Origin: Spirochaetia bacterium
Lineage (GTDB): Bacteria > Spirochaetota > Leptospiria > Leptospirales > Leptonemataceae
NCBI GenBank assembly: GCA_009885105.1
Contig: VFLI01000031.1
Span: 1-64,000 of the forward strand
Direction: 5' to 3'
DNA length: 64,000 nucleotides
Below, piece by piece: positions 10,091 through 17,895 of this stretch. A program made the translations under genes and the position numbers. The notes below the pieces were generated by a model. It was not told the origin of the DNA and searched no databases. It was given only the letters and a program-made list of their open reading frames with translations. Position 1 is the stretch's first letter, and every line of letters starts with the position of its first letter.

Positions 10091-10903
10091 ATGTCCCGTA
10101 TAAACTGTTATTCGATTCTGTGCCTGTTTTCTCTTTGTTGGATGGATCTTCTGGCAGAAGAAAAATCCTCTCCTCAATCCGAAAACCAAGCGGCGGGAAA
10201 GCTGCGCTGGGAAGTGACAGCTCTGCCTCTTGATTTTTATTCGGATTTATCGTTAGCATACTATGCAACTGAGCGGAATTGGCTGGGTATCCAATTCGGA
10301 ACTTGGATAGTCAATGACCGCAATAAGGAAGCGTTCAATCGCCATGCTGACGTTTTTATTGATTGTAATGGTGAGATTTTCCTGGGAGACTGCGACTTCT
10401 ACGGAAGAAAAAAGAATATACACTTTTTCGCTGGCCGACGATTATTTGCAGGATTCCCCATCTTTGCTTCTGGATTTTTTGGTATTCTCGGAGGACGGAC
10501 AGACATTTATAATAAACATTTTCCATTATTTTTTACAGCTGATGTCAATCCATTTAAGCGAGAAGGGGCAGAACTCCCTTACGTAACATTCGAGCGTAAG
10601 CAATACCGGCGTTTCTATGGAGGCTTATCCCTGGGTGTCAAATTCACTCCCGGTGACTTTGTCATTGGTTTCGAATTCGGAAGCGTGTATTTTGACGATC
10701 TTCAAGAGAAATTTACTGCGTATCCAGATTTGCGGGGATTTCTACCTGCAGCGCCTCTCGCACACCCCGCCTATATCGCCTTCATACAATGGCGAGAACC
10801 TCAAGTTTTTCCCCAGTCCGGCAGATTTGGATCAATTTTCAGGATTTTTGCAGGGTATCGCTTTGATTGGTCTACAAACGAAGGAATCAGACAGCCACGG
10901 TGA
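10091..10903 (+). CDS. Secreted, barrel-like protein next to RHS tip
   Basis: Protein of 270 residues from ATG 10091, 14 bases after the orphan tip stop. The signal peptide ends near DLLAEEK. The rest is rich in aromatic residues with alternating strands (LGIQFGTWIV, GLSLGVKFTPGDFVIGFEFGSVYF) and closes with FRIFAGYRFDW, the kind of strand seen at the end of outer-membrane beta-barrels. No enzyme motif is visible. The leader resembles the 44-residue peptide at 8090-8224. Probable location is the outer membrane; partner or immunity function for the RHS tip is only a guess from position. Confidence 0.65.
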   Translation: MSRINCYSILCLFSLCWMDLLAEEKSSPQSENQAAGKLRWEVTALPLDFYSDLSLAYYATERNWLGIQFGTWIVNDRNKEAFNRHADVFIDCNGEIFLGDCDFYGRKKNIHFFAGRRLFAGFPIFASGFFGILGGRTDIYNKHFPLFFTADVNPFKREGAELPYVTFERKQYRRFYGGLSLGVKFTPGDFVIGFEFGSVYFDDLQEKFTAYPDLRGFLPAAPLAHPAYIAFIQWREPQVFPQSGRFGSIFRIFAGYRFDWSTNEGIRQPR

Positions 10904-11003
10904 CTTCTGATCAAAACATCTATGATTATTGCGATCATGAGACTTCCCACTGTAAAGGAGGCTGAACACAACCCCCCCGCCAATTGCGAAGCGGTTTTAC
11001 CTC

Positions 11004-11615
11004 TTACAATTCCCCAAACGGACAGGTCTTCCTCATATTCTCCACCGTCTCAGCATCGCCTGGTTCGTTTCTTTTTTCCAGCTGTCCGGCAATGGCGTTC
11101 CACTTTTCTTCTTTCTGGTTCTGCCCGAATTTGAATTTCGCCGTCATCGATTCGATTTCTATCTTCACAACACTGACAGATTTGAGTTCTTTGTATTTTG
11201 GATCCGCCGGATCGAGCGGTACATATCCGCCCTGCGGCTGCAGCTTTTCCATGAAGGCCGTTAGAACGCGGGCTTTCTCATCGAGCGATTCGACGATTTT
11301 TGCGCGTCCGTAAATCAGAACAGACTTGAAGAATGCCGTTGCTGGACAGGCTATCTCCGAATCTGAGAAATACGATGGTATCAGAGCGAATTCGCGTGCC
11401 ACGGCGAAGCTAACCTTTTCGCTGCCGGCGATGTCCTTCATCTTCTGTCCGGCCCGGGCCCCGTGGAAGTACACGGCGTCCTCAAAATACACAAAATTGA
11501 CAGGCGTGATATGCGGATAATCTGAGCCCGAAGTGCCCAGAAATCCAAAACTCATGGATGCTAAAAATTCTTTAATATCTGTGGCGTTTTCGACCTGGAA
11601 TTCTTTTCGGCGCAT
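11004..11615 (-). CDS. Pyridoxamine 5'-phosphate oxidase-fold protein
   Basis: Protein of 203 residues from ATG 11615; the frame is open further upstream, but that part would be RNase R tail in another frame. The N-terminal half has the split-barrel flavin fold of the PNPOx-like superfamily: FLGTSGSDYPHITPVNFVYFEDAVYFHGA, KVSFAVAREFALIPSYF, then SVLIYGRAKIVES. This pattern is close to Pfam Pyridox_ox_2 (NimA-like) proteins, which bind FMN or haem. Substrate cannot be named. The start lies 44 bases inside the 3' end of rnr, so expression is likely coupled to it. Confidence 0.75.
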   Translation of the reverse strand: MRRKEFQVENATDIKEFLASMSFGFLGTSGSDYPHITPVNFVYFEDAVYFHGARAGQKMKDIAGSEKVSFAVAREFALIPSYFSDSEIACPATAFFKSVLIYGRAKIVESLDEKARVLTAFMEKLQPQGGYVPLDPADPKYKELKSVSVVKIEIESMTAKFKFGQNQKEEKWNAIAGQLEKRNEPGDAETVENMRKTCPFGEL

Positions 11616-13935
11616 TGCTACGACTCCGTTGTCCCTGTGATTCTCTCTGTCCTTGCTGACTCTGCTGTCCGGACCGATTCTGCTGGCCCGGCAGTTGCCG
11701 CTGTCCCTTGGACGGCCGTTGACCTTCTCGGCCCGGTTGTTCACTCTGAGGCTGCTGGCCGGGCCATACCGGCTTGAAATAGATTCGGATTTCCTCCGTG
11801 TCGATGCGTTCCAGTTCCAGGTTCCATTCTTCGCCCAGAAAAGCCGGCCGGCTGAGTTTTTTTACATATACGGAAAATTTATCCGGCAGTATCAATTCCG
11901 AATCGTTGGTGAGATGCGAAAAATGCACGACTCCTTCTGCTGGAAAAGATTCCAGTTCCAGGAAAACACGGTCCGGCCGGAAGCCCGTTATGAAACCCTT
12001 AAAATTCTTGAGACCTTTCTGTTCGATAAAACGAATCATGCGAAGTCGGGCCATATCGCGTTCGGCCTCCATGGCTTTTCTTTCCTGTTCGCTGGTGTGA
12101 AAACCCAGTTCGTCGATTTCATGCTTTGTGTGCGCGTGCGATTTCCGGGTCAGAAGCGCGTCCAGCTCCCGGTGCACGACCAGATCCGGATATCTCCGTA
12201 TGGGCGATGTGAAATGGCAGTAGTCGCGCAGCGCCAGACCCCAGTGGCCTTCGCTGGCGCCGCGGTAGTTCGCCTGCATGAAGGATCTAAGAAGCAGCAT
12301 GTTGAATATGCGCTCCAGAGTTTCGCGTTTCGGATGGTCTTTCACGATCTGAAGGGCCTTCTGCAGAGAGTGCGGATCGGAATTCTTCAGTTCGTACGGA
12401 ACATTGTAAATTGTGAAAAAGGCGTTGAGATTTTCCACCTTGCTTTCGTCCATCGGTTCATGCACACGATAGAGAACATTTGCGTGTTTCAGGCGCAGAT
12501 ACTCCGCCGTAACTGTGTTCGCGCTGAGCATGAATTCTTCTATCAGCATGCTGGACTTGAGCCTTTCCTTAAAGGAGACAGACTGGATTTCGCCGGTGTT
12601 GGTGCGCTGCCAGACGGCTTCCGGTATGTTCAAATCCATACGCCCCGCTTTCATGCGGGTTTTTTTCTGCGCCTGGGCCAGTTTCCACATGGCCTGGAGA
12701 TCGACGGGCAGGTCGCCCCTGTTCTGATCCAGTTCATCCTCTGCTGTGCGGTAAGTCAGTCTTTTATCGACGCGGATGACGGATTTGTACATTTTCGCGC
12801 CCAGTATTTTCCCGTCGGCTGGATGCACGTCAATCTCCGCCGTGAATGCCAGGCGATTTTTGCCGGCCACCAGAGAACAGAGATTTTCCGAGAGAACCGG
12901 AGGCAGCATCGGTACGACGCGGTTGGAAAGATACACGGAGGTGGCGCGCTGCATCGCTTCCTTGTCCAGAGGAGAGCCCGGCTTCACGTAATAGGAAACA
13001 TCGGCGATATGCACAAAGAGTTTCCAGAGCGATTTCTTTGTCTGAACGAGCGAAATTGCATCGTCAAAATCCTTGGAGTCGTCTCCGTCTATCGTCACAG
13101 TCGGAAGAGCGCGGAGGTCGACACGCTGTTTCCAGTCTGTGGTGGTGCGCTCGTCGATTTCCTCCGGATAGTCGGAAATCTGTATGCTGGAGGGATAGAC
13201 AGGCTCCAGATTGTATTTCATAAGTATGCGGCTGAAGTCCGGATCCGTGTCGTCTTCAAATCGGACGAATTCCGCTTCCATGAAGGGAGCGCCCATATGC
13301 CGTATCCACTGTCCGGTCAGAGTGACAATGGTGGTTGTTTCCGGTTTCAGCTGAGATAGAGTGTCGGCCGGTATACGATCCGTGTTCAGGCAGGCCGTGA
13401 TATTTCCGGGAGTGTCCAGAACAAGACCCGGTATAAGCGAACGCTGACGTTCCGACAGAAGTTTCATCCGGTACAGAGTTCTGCCGCGCTTCAGAATCTT
13501 GATCACAGTTCCTTCGAAACGATCGCGCTTCTTTCCTGTCATACGCACGAGAACCTCGTCGCCGGGCAGGCTGCCCATGGCGTACATCCCGGGTATGAAG
13601 GTGTCGCGCGACATCGGATCGGATCCGCGCACATGAGCAAAGACCATACCCTGCGGGCTCATGGATATTTTTGCGACTGCGGCGAAAGGTTTCCGTGGGA
13701 TCACATACTTGCCGTCCATGTCGAGCATGTTCAGCAGTTCCAGTTCGGCCAGAATCATTTTTGGATCATCCTCGGACACGGGGAATCTCTCCCGGGAAAA
13801 CCGCTTTTTCTTGTCGCGGCGGTCCGTTCTGTTGGGGGCAGGGGAATCAGTTAATTCTTTTAATAAATTACTTAAATTGATTTTTTCGCCTGCGTGTTTC
13901 TCCAGAATGTGGAGGAGTTTTTGTGTTTTTTTCAT
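11572..13935 (-). CDS. rnr: Ribonuclease R (3'-5' exoribonuclease)
   Basis: Protein of 787 residues of the RNB family, which degrades structured RNA processively from the 3' end in the cytoplasm. Visible parts: N-terminal helix-turn-helix-like region, cold-shock OB domains (about 70-240), the RNB catalytic block with the metal-binding motif TIDGDDSKDFDDAISL (about residue 280) and HFTSPIRRYPDLVVHR (about 570), then an S1-type domain. The last 65 residues are a low-complexity Gln/Gly/Arg/Ser tail made of near repeats (GQQ.QSEQ, GQR), ending in a basic PGRKRHRY. Basic tails are common in RNase R, but the Gln-rich form is unusual. An antisense frame of 568 residues over this gene is a shadow. 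Confidence 0.95.
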   Translation of the reverse strand: MKKTQKLLHILEKHAGEKINLSNLLKELTDSPAPNRTDRRDKKKRFSRERFPVSEDDPKMILAELELLNMLDMDGKYVIPRKPFAAVAKISMSPQGMVFAHVRGSDPMSRDTFIPGMYAMGSLPGDEVLVRMTGKKRDRFEGTVIKILKRGRTLYRMKLLSERQRSLIPGLVLDTPGNITACLNTDRIPADTLSQLKPETTTIVTLTGQWIRHMGAPFMEAEFVRFEDDTDPDFSRILMKYNLEPVYPSSIQISDYPEEIDERTTTDWKQRVDLRALPTVTIDGDDSKDFDDAISLVQTKKSLWKLFVHIADVSYYVKPGSPLDKEAMQRATSVYLSNRVVPMLPPVLSENLCSLVAGKNRLAFTAEIDVHPADGKILGAKMYKSVIRVDKRLTYRTAEDELDQNRGDLPVDLQAMWKLAQAQKKTRMKAGRMDLNIPEAVWQRTNTGEIQSVSFKERLKSSMLIEEFMLSANTVTAEYLRLKHANVLYRVHEPMDESKVENLNAFFTIYNVPYELKNSDPHSLQKALQIVKDHPKRETLERIFNMLLLRSFMQANYRGASEGHWGLALRDYCHFTSPIRRYPDLVVHRELDALLTRKSHAHTKHEIDELGFHTSEQERKAMEAERDMARLRMIRFIEQKGLKNFKGFITGFRPDRVFLELESFPAEGVVHFSHLTNDSELILPDKFSVYVKKLSRPAFLGEEWNLELERIDTEEIRIYFKPVWPGQQPQSEQPGREGQRPSKGQRQLPGQQNRSGQQSQQGQRESQGQRSRSNAPKRIPGRKRHRY

Positions 13936-13962
13936 AGTCTAATGTACTCGAGTAAGAATTTT

Positions 13963-14167
13963 AACCGCGAATCCACGCGAATAAACGCAAATTATCCCTT
14001 TCTAATTTTCGATGCGCCTTAATGGTGGCCATAAACGTCTGTCTTGTTGGGTTTGTATTAATATGAAATTGTGTTGGCATATCTTTTCCATTCCATCTTT
14101 GTGCGTCCAAAATTGATAATCAATTCATTCTTTGATTCGCGTTCATTGGCGTTCATTGGCGGTTTTC
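13963..14167. repeat. Long hairpin repeat, family A, copy 1
   Basis: Left arm at 13963-13988 (AACCGCGAAT..ACGCGAAT..ACGC) and right arm at 14134-14167 (GATTCGCG, then GTTCATTGGC twice, then GGTTTTC) are imperfect reverse complements separated by about 145 bases. The stretch between rnr and tsaB contains nothing else recognisable. The right arm overlaps the end of tsaB and supplies its stop codon. A second copy lies at 25904-26022. Confidence 0.85.
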
Positions 14168-14908
14168 TACTCCCGGCCCTTGTGCCTTTGCTGTTGCTGG
14201 ATTGTCCCGCATGTAGCGCGGCAGCAGCTGTTCGTACGTATGCGCTCTGCTCCGGCCTTCGCAGAGCACGGCCAGCTCCATGAGATTTTTTGTTTCCGGC
14301 AGCGCCATCTTCTCAATCCGAATCGATCCGGCCGCTGTATCTGCTGCACGGCCGTCTGTTTCATTCATATAGCCGCGGACAGTCTCCGGATCATCTGCTA
14401 CGAGAATCGTATCACCGCCGATAAATTGCGACGGCGGCGCGTCATACAGCTCCGTCTGAGGAATATCCCCGGGAGAAATATTCAGAGATACGCGTCTGGC
14501 GTAAACCTTCTTTTGTTTTCCGTCAATCATCAGAGCAAATTCTTTTTTCAAGAAGCGTTCCGAATCTGACGACTCCGGGCCGTCCGCTTCGGAAGTCTTC
14601 CTTATATAATCATAGCAATAAAATGACAGCGAGTCAATTCCAAAGACGGGAATATCCCACATCTGCGAAAGATCTCTTGCCGTCGTAACGCAGATTCGCA
14701 GTCCTGTGAAAGAACCCGGTCCCACGGCGCAGACAATCCAGTCCGGACGGTCGAGCTGTGCGCTGCGCAGCTGCTTTTGAATCAGCGGGAGCAGAAGCGG
14801 AAATGAATCACGCGGACCGTCGATGGTTTCTTGAAATTCAAAGCCAGGTCCAAAAATTCCCGCGCTTATCCAGCGGTTTGTGGCATCCATTGCCAGACAG
14901 ACATTCAT
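14153..14908 (-). CDS. tsaB: tRNA t6A synthesis protein TsaB
   Basis: Protein of 251 residues with the ASKHA-fold N-terminus MNVCLAMDATNRWISAG and the TsaB signature VGPGSFTGLRICVTTARDL around residue 75. TsaB acts with TsaD and TsaE in the threonylcarbamoyl transfer that makes t6A37 in ANN-decoding tRNAs. It lies 6 bases after tsaE on the same strand, the usual pairing. The last codons (VENRQ and the TGA) fall inside the arm of a family A hairpin repeat, so the native C-terminus has been replaced or extended by repeat sequence. Confidence 0.93.
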   Translation of the reverse strand: MNVCLAMDATNRWISAGIFGPGFEFQETIDGPRDSFPLLLPLIQKQLRSAQLDRPDWIVCAVGPGSFTGLRICVTTARDLSQMWDIPVFGIDSLSFYCYDYIRKTSEADGPESSDSERFLKKEFALMIDGKQKKVYARRVSLNISPGDIPQTELYDAPPSQFIGGDTILVADDPETVRGYMNETDGRAADTAAGSIRIEKMALPETKNLMELAVLCEGRSRAHTYEQLLPRYMRDNPATAKAQGPGVENRQ

Positions 14909-14914
14909 TGAGAA

Positions 14915-15397
14915 TCAGCTTTTAAAGCCGTATATTGTCAGAAACCTCAGACCGTCGTCATCGTCCAGATTATATTCCAGTTTGATTAAAAAAACATCTT
15001 CGCTGTTCGGAATCATATCGCCGGCCTTCTGCCACCATTCAATCGCATGAACGACGATGCCCGACGGTTCGGTCTGTTCCCAGAATTCGGGAAATCCCAG
15101 AAACTCAATCTGCGCGGGATTCTGGATTCTATATAAATCATAATGATATAATTTCCCAAGCTTTCCCGTGTGGATGTTCAGCAGATTGAATGTGGGACTC
15201 TGAATTTTTTCCGCAATGCCGAGAATTTTTCCCAGACAGCGGACAAAGGCAGTTTTACCGGAGCCCAGATTGCCCTCAAGAAGCAGCAGGCAGCGATTGT
15301 GAGCTGTCATATAGGTTTGAAAAAAATCGGCGCAAAGACCGCACAGCTCCTCCGGGGATCGGGCCGTTTTTTGCATCAACACAGGACGGGTCTTCAT
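14915..15397 (-). CDS. tsaE: tRNA t6A synthesis ATPase TsaE
   Basis: Protein of 160 residues of the TsaE (YjeE) P-loop family. The Walker A motif is LEGNLGSGKTAFVR (about residues 40-53), followed by SPTFNLLNIH and YHYDLYRI, both typical of TsaE, and an FLGFPEFW stretch corresponding to the usual ELG.EEYF. TsaE drives turnover of the TsaBD complex by ATP hydrolysis. Gene order is membrane protein - tsaE - tsaB, with gaps of 3 and 6 bases, so one operon is likely. Confidence 0.93.
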   Translation of the reverse strand: MKTRPVLMQKTARSPEELCGLCADFFQTYMTAHNRCLLLLEGNLGSGKTAFVRCLGKILGIAEKIQSPTFNLLNIHTGKLGKLYHYDLYRIQNPAQIEFLGFPEFWEQTEPSGIVVHAIEWWQKAGDMIPNSEDVFLIKLEYNLDDDDGLRFLTIYGFKS

Positions 15398-15400
15398 GGA

Positions 15401-15646
15401 TCATTTTTCACGCAAATCCCTGCTTTTGCCCGACGCATTGCCGTACAGTATGTAACTGGTCCCCACATAGGACAGAAATGTGATGGCGGTAAAAACCCCG
15501 GCAATTTCCAGAAATTTATCTCCAGTGACTGTATCCGGAATCTGCAGCAGAGAAAGGCCCATTTTGCCAAATATAAAATAAAAAATACAGTAGAATATCA
15601 GGCTGTATACGGTGAAAACTGCGGTGAAAAGTATCTTGCTTCTCAT
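15401..15646 (-). CDS. Small two-span membrane protein
   Basis: Protein of 81 residues with two strongly hydrophobic segments (about residues 6-28 and 47-68) and a basic tail. The stop is 3 bases before the tsaE start, so it is the first gene of a three-gene unit with tsaE and tsaB. No motif gives a function. The segment 15647-15830 upstream is a divergent intergenic region shared with the outer-membrane gene at 15831. Confidence 0.65.
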   Translation of the reverse strand: MRSKILFTAVFTVYSLIFYCIFYFIFGKMGLSLLQIPDTVTGDKFLEIAGVFTAITFLSYVGTSYILYGNASGKSRDLREK

Positions 15647-15830
15647 ATTTTAATGGTATCCGGCGGGATGGGCGGAAAATGTCAAGGAGGTGAAAAAAAA
15701 ATAAGGCAGAGTTCCAAAAAAGGTCGTTTCTTCTCGTCATATAAATAAAATAGCGCTGTAACCTGCAAATATCTGCGGGTATTCTTGTTATTATAAAAGA
15801 AGAGCGGAAAGCTTCGGGAATCTGTATTTT

Positions 15831-16961
15831 ATGAACGTTTTAAGAGCCAGGCGTACCCTGACAGTAATTCTGAGCATCGGTCTGATTTTCGGGGCCTCGT
15901 CTGCCCGGGCTGAGAATCTATCGGCCATGACCTGTACGGGTCCCGGATGCGACTTTCTTCCTTTTACACCCGCCGATTTTACCAGAATTCTGGCGGAATT
16001 CCAGAATCAGTATTCCAACAAACTCTTTGATGATATGGCAGCCGCAGCGGTCGTGGCGAATTTGACCAGCCCGCCCATCGGAACAGTGAATCTTTACGGA
16101 TTTACGTTCGGGGGCAATCTTGGCGCCGGTTATAAAGAAATATCGTATTCGAATGTGCAAATAGCAGGTCTGGGAACTTTTGAGAAAGTGCCCAGCGCCG
16201 GAGTCGCCGTCAATCCACGTTTTTTTGTTGGAGTGAATCTGGGAGCTCTTCTGGGTATGGAGTACGATCCCATGCATCCGGAAACTCGCTCCGTTCTGGG
16301 TTCTCTGCTGGGTCGTTTTGATATCTATGCCAGCGGTTTTGAGAAAACTGAAAAGTACAATCCGGGTTCCAGCGCCAAAGGGGATGTCAGCGCAAGTGTT
16401 TATTCCCGGGGAATGGAAGTGCGCTACCATCTTGTGGAAGGAAATGACATTGTTGGCGGGCCTCTCCTGCATTTTCTTGGCGTGTCCATCGGCGCCGGCT
16501 ACTACCAGTCGCGCATGGACGCTCTGTATTCGCAGGATCAGTCGATCGTGACTTTTTCACCGACAACTGGCACAACAGTGAGCTGGGACGGGAACAATCG
16601 TATGTCCTGGCAGAGCAGCATCTGGACAATGCCTCTGGAAATTAAAACAGGTCTGCAGCTTCTGTATTTTTTCAATATATATCTCGGCGGCGGCGTTGCG
16701 ATAAGCAAGGGATACATGGATTTTTCCATGTCAAGAACGGGCCGCGTTTATTTCACCAGCGAACAGGCTGCCCTTGCGGGTTTCACTATACCGGACGCAT
16801 CCCTGGCAATTATGCTGAATGGAAGCGGGGCCGTTCCTTCCCGGATGCCGTACGGAAAAGTGGGCGTTGAGGTCAACCTGCTCTGGCTTAAAGTAACGGT
16901 GGAAGGAATTATTGCCAGAGGCACCTACGGGGTCAATGTGGGCACCAGGATCGAGTTTTAA
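15831..16961 (+). CDS. Outer-membrane beta-barrel protein
   Basis: Protein of 376 residues with a signal peptide cleaved after SSARAEN. It has Gly/aromatic-rich alternating strands throughout (VNLYGFTFGGNLGAGYKEISY, LHFLGVSIGAGYYQSRM, IKTGLQLLYFFNIYLGGGVAI) and ends with YGVNVGTRIEF, a terminal strand with a C-terminal Phe as expected for BamA-inserted barrels. It resembles the leptospiral Lsa36-type surface protein family in general layout, but I cannot assign an orthologue. Monocistronic: the neighbours are divergent upstream and convergent downstream. Confidence 0.75.
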   Translation: MNVLRARRTLTVILSIGLIFGASSARAENLSAMTCTGPGCDFLPFTPADFTRILAEFQNQYSNKLFDDMAAAAVVANLTSPPIGTVNLYGFTFGGNLGAGYKEISYSNVQIAGLGTFEKVPSAGVAVNPRFFVGVNLGALLGMEYDPMHPETRSVLGSLLGRFDIYASGFEKTEKYNPGSSAKGDVSASVYSRGMEVRYHLVEGNDIVGGPLLHFLGVSIGAGYYQSRMDALYSQDQSIVTFSPTTGTTVSWDGNNRMSWQSSIWTMPLEIKTGLQLLYFFNIYLGGGVAISKGYMDFSMSRTGRVYFTSEQAALAGFTIPDASLAIMLNGSGAVPSRMPYGKVGVEVNLLWLKVTVEGIIARGTYGVNVGTRIEF

Positions 16962-16989
16962 GAAATCAATTCGCCTCGCGACGCCAAAA

Positions 16990-17037
16990 TCACGGAGAAG
17001 AAAGGGATCGGATTCGACAGCGCCCTCTGTGACTCTG
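16990..17037. repeat. Degenerate family B hairpin remnant
   Basis: The convergent gap between the barrel gene and the SGNH hydrolase holds ATCACGGAGAAGAAAGGG and, 17 bases on, CCCTCTGTGACTCTGC, which pair imperfectly and resemble the CACGCAGAG-type arms at 25348-25486 and 58096-58336. Weak evidence; it may also serve as a terminator. Confidence 0.35.
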
Positions 17038-17049
17038 CTTCAGATTGAT

Positions 17050-17841
17050 CTATCTTTGAATTTTTTTGAGTTCCGGCCGCAGAAGATTCGCCCAGTTTTC
17101 ATAGCCGCGTTCGTTAAAATGAACGGAATCGTATCCGCGTCCCGGTATCTCCTGCCAGAACTCCTGTTTCAGCATCGGTCGGTCGATCTCCGACATGGTC
17201 GGCCAGAAATCAATAAAAGAGGCGCCCGGAACTGCGCCAACCAGTGAATCAAGTTTCTCATTGTAAAACGGCGCTATGCTGTTGGCCTTCCAGGTCAGAA
17301 CGGGCGGTATTGACATTACGAGAATTTTTGCAGAAGTCATGCTTCGCATGGTTGTGAGAATGCTCTGAATATTTGTCAGAATTGAATTGATGCACCGGCC
17401 GCCCAGAAGGTCATTACCTCCGATCGAAAGCACAATCACCTTCGGAGATAGAGGCACGATATCCTCCGAGAAGCGCTGCAGGAATAGAGTCGATGTGTCG
17501 CCGCCGATTCCGCGGTTGGCAATGTCGAATTCAGGAAGATATTTTTGAGTTCTTTCAGGAACAAAGAGGGCCGCTATCGAGTCACCGGCGATGACAGCAA
17601 AAGCGCTCTTTCTGTTTTCTTCTTTAAATTGCTGCCGGTAGGCCTGATACAGGCCCAGATAGCGGATATCCGTTTCCTGCTGCAGCGAACCGGTTGTGCA
17701 CAGACGGGTGTCGGAAAAATAATCCCAGCCCACAGCCGTATCGCGCGCCGAGAATCCACGGCACTGAGTGAGAGATAGAGTTAACAGGATAGACAGGACT
17801 GGCATGATGATTTGAATTGCCGAAATATTTATCCTGAACAT
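17050..17841 (-). CDS. SGNH-hydrolase-family lipoprotein
   Basis: Esterase/lipase-like protein of 263 residues from ATG 17841. All four SGNH blocks are present: block I IAGDSIA (catalytic Ser), block II NRGIGGDT, block III GGNDLLGG (Asn), and block V DSVHFNERGY (Asp and His). The leader ends at LTQC, a lipobox, so the enzyme is probably membrane-anchored and periplasmic or surface-exposed. The frame stays open to 17883, but the ATG at 17841 is preceded at 8 bases by AGGA and gives a normal-length signal. The start codon, the ribosome site and nearly the whole signal peptide lie inside a hairpin repeat (17780-17859). Substrate unknown. Confidence 0.82.
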   Translation of the reverse strand: MFRINISAIQIIMPVLSILLTLSLTQCRGFSARDTAVGWDYFSDTRLCTTGSLQQETDIRYLGLYQAYRQQFKEENRKSAFAVIAGDSIAALFVPERTQKYLPEFDIANRGIGGDTSTLFLQRFSEDIVPLSPKVIVLSIGGNDLLGGRCINSILTNIQSILTTMRSMTSAKILVMSIPPVLTWKANSIAPFYNEKLDSLVGAVPGASFIDFWPTMSEIDRPMLKQEFWQEIPGRGYDSVHFNERGYENWANLLRPELKKIQR

Positions 17842-17859
17842 CCTGTTTATCCTGTTATC
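17780..17859. repeat. Long hairpin repeat, family C
   Basis: Two 29-base arms, 17780-17808 (GTTAACAGGATAGACAGGAC and on) and 17831-17859 (ATCCTGAACATCCTGTTTAT and on), pair imperfectly around a 22-base loop. The unit AACAGGATNNACAGGAT recurs within each arm. The repeat spans the 5' end of the SGNH lipoprotein gene and encodes about 20 residues of its signal peptide. Confidence 0.85.
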
Positions 17860-17895
17860 TTTTCCGTACTCTCCGTGGCTCATAATTCGTTAGAG

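Noticed and set aside
11653-13359. 568-residue open frame on the plus strand
   Set aside because: It lies wholly antisense to rnr and has no family-like motifs; long open frames are common opposite GC-rich genes.
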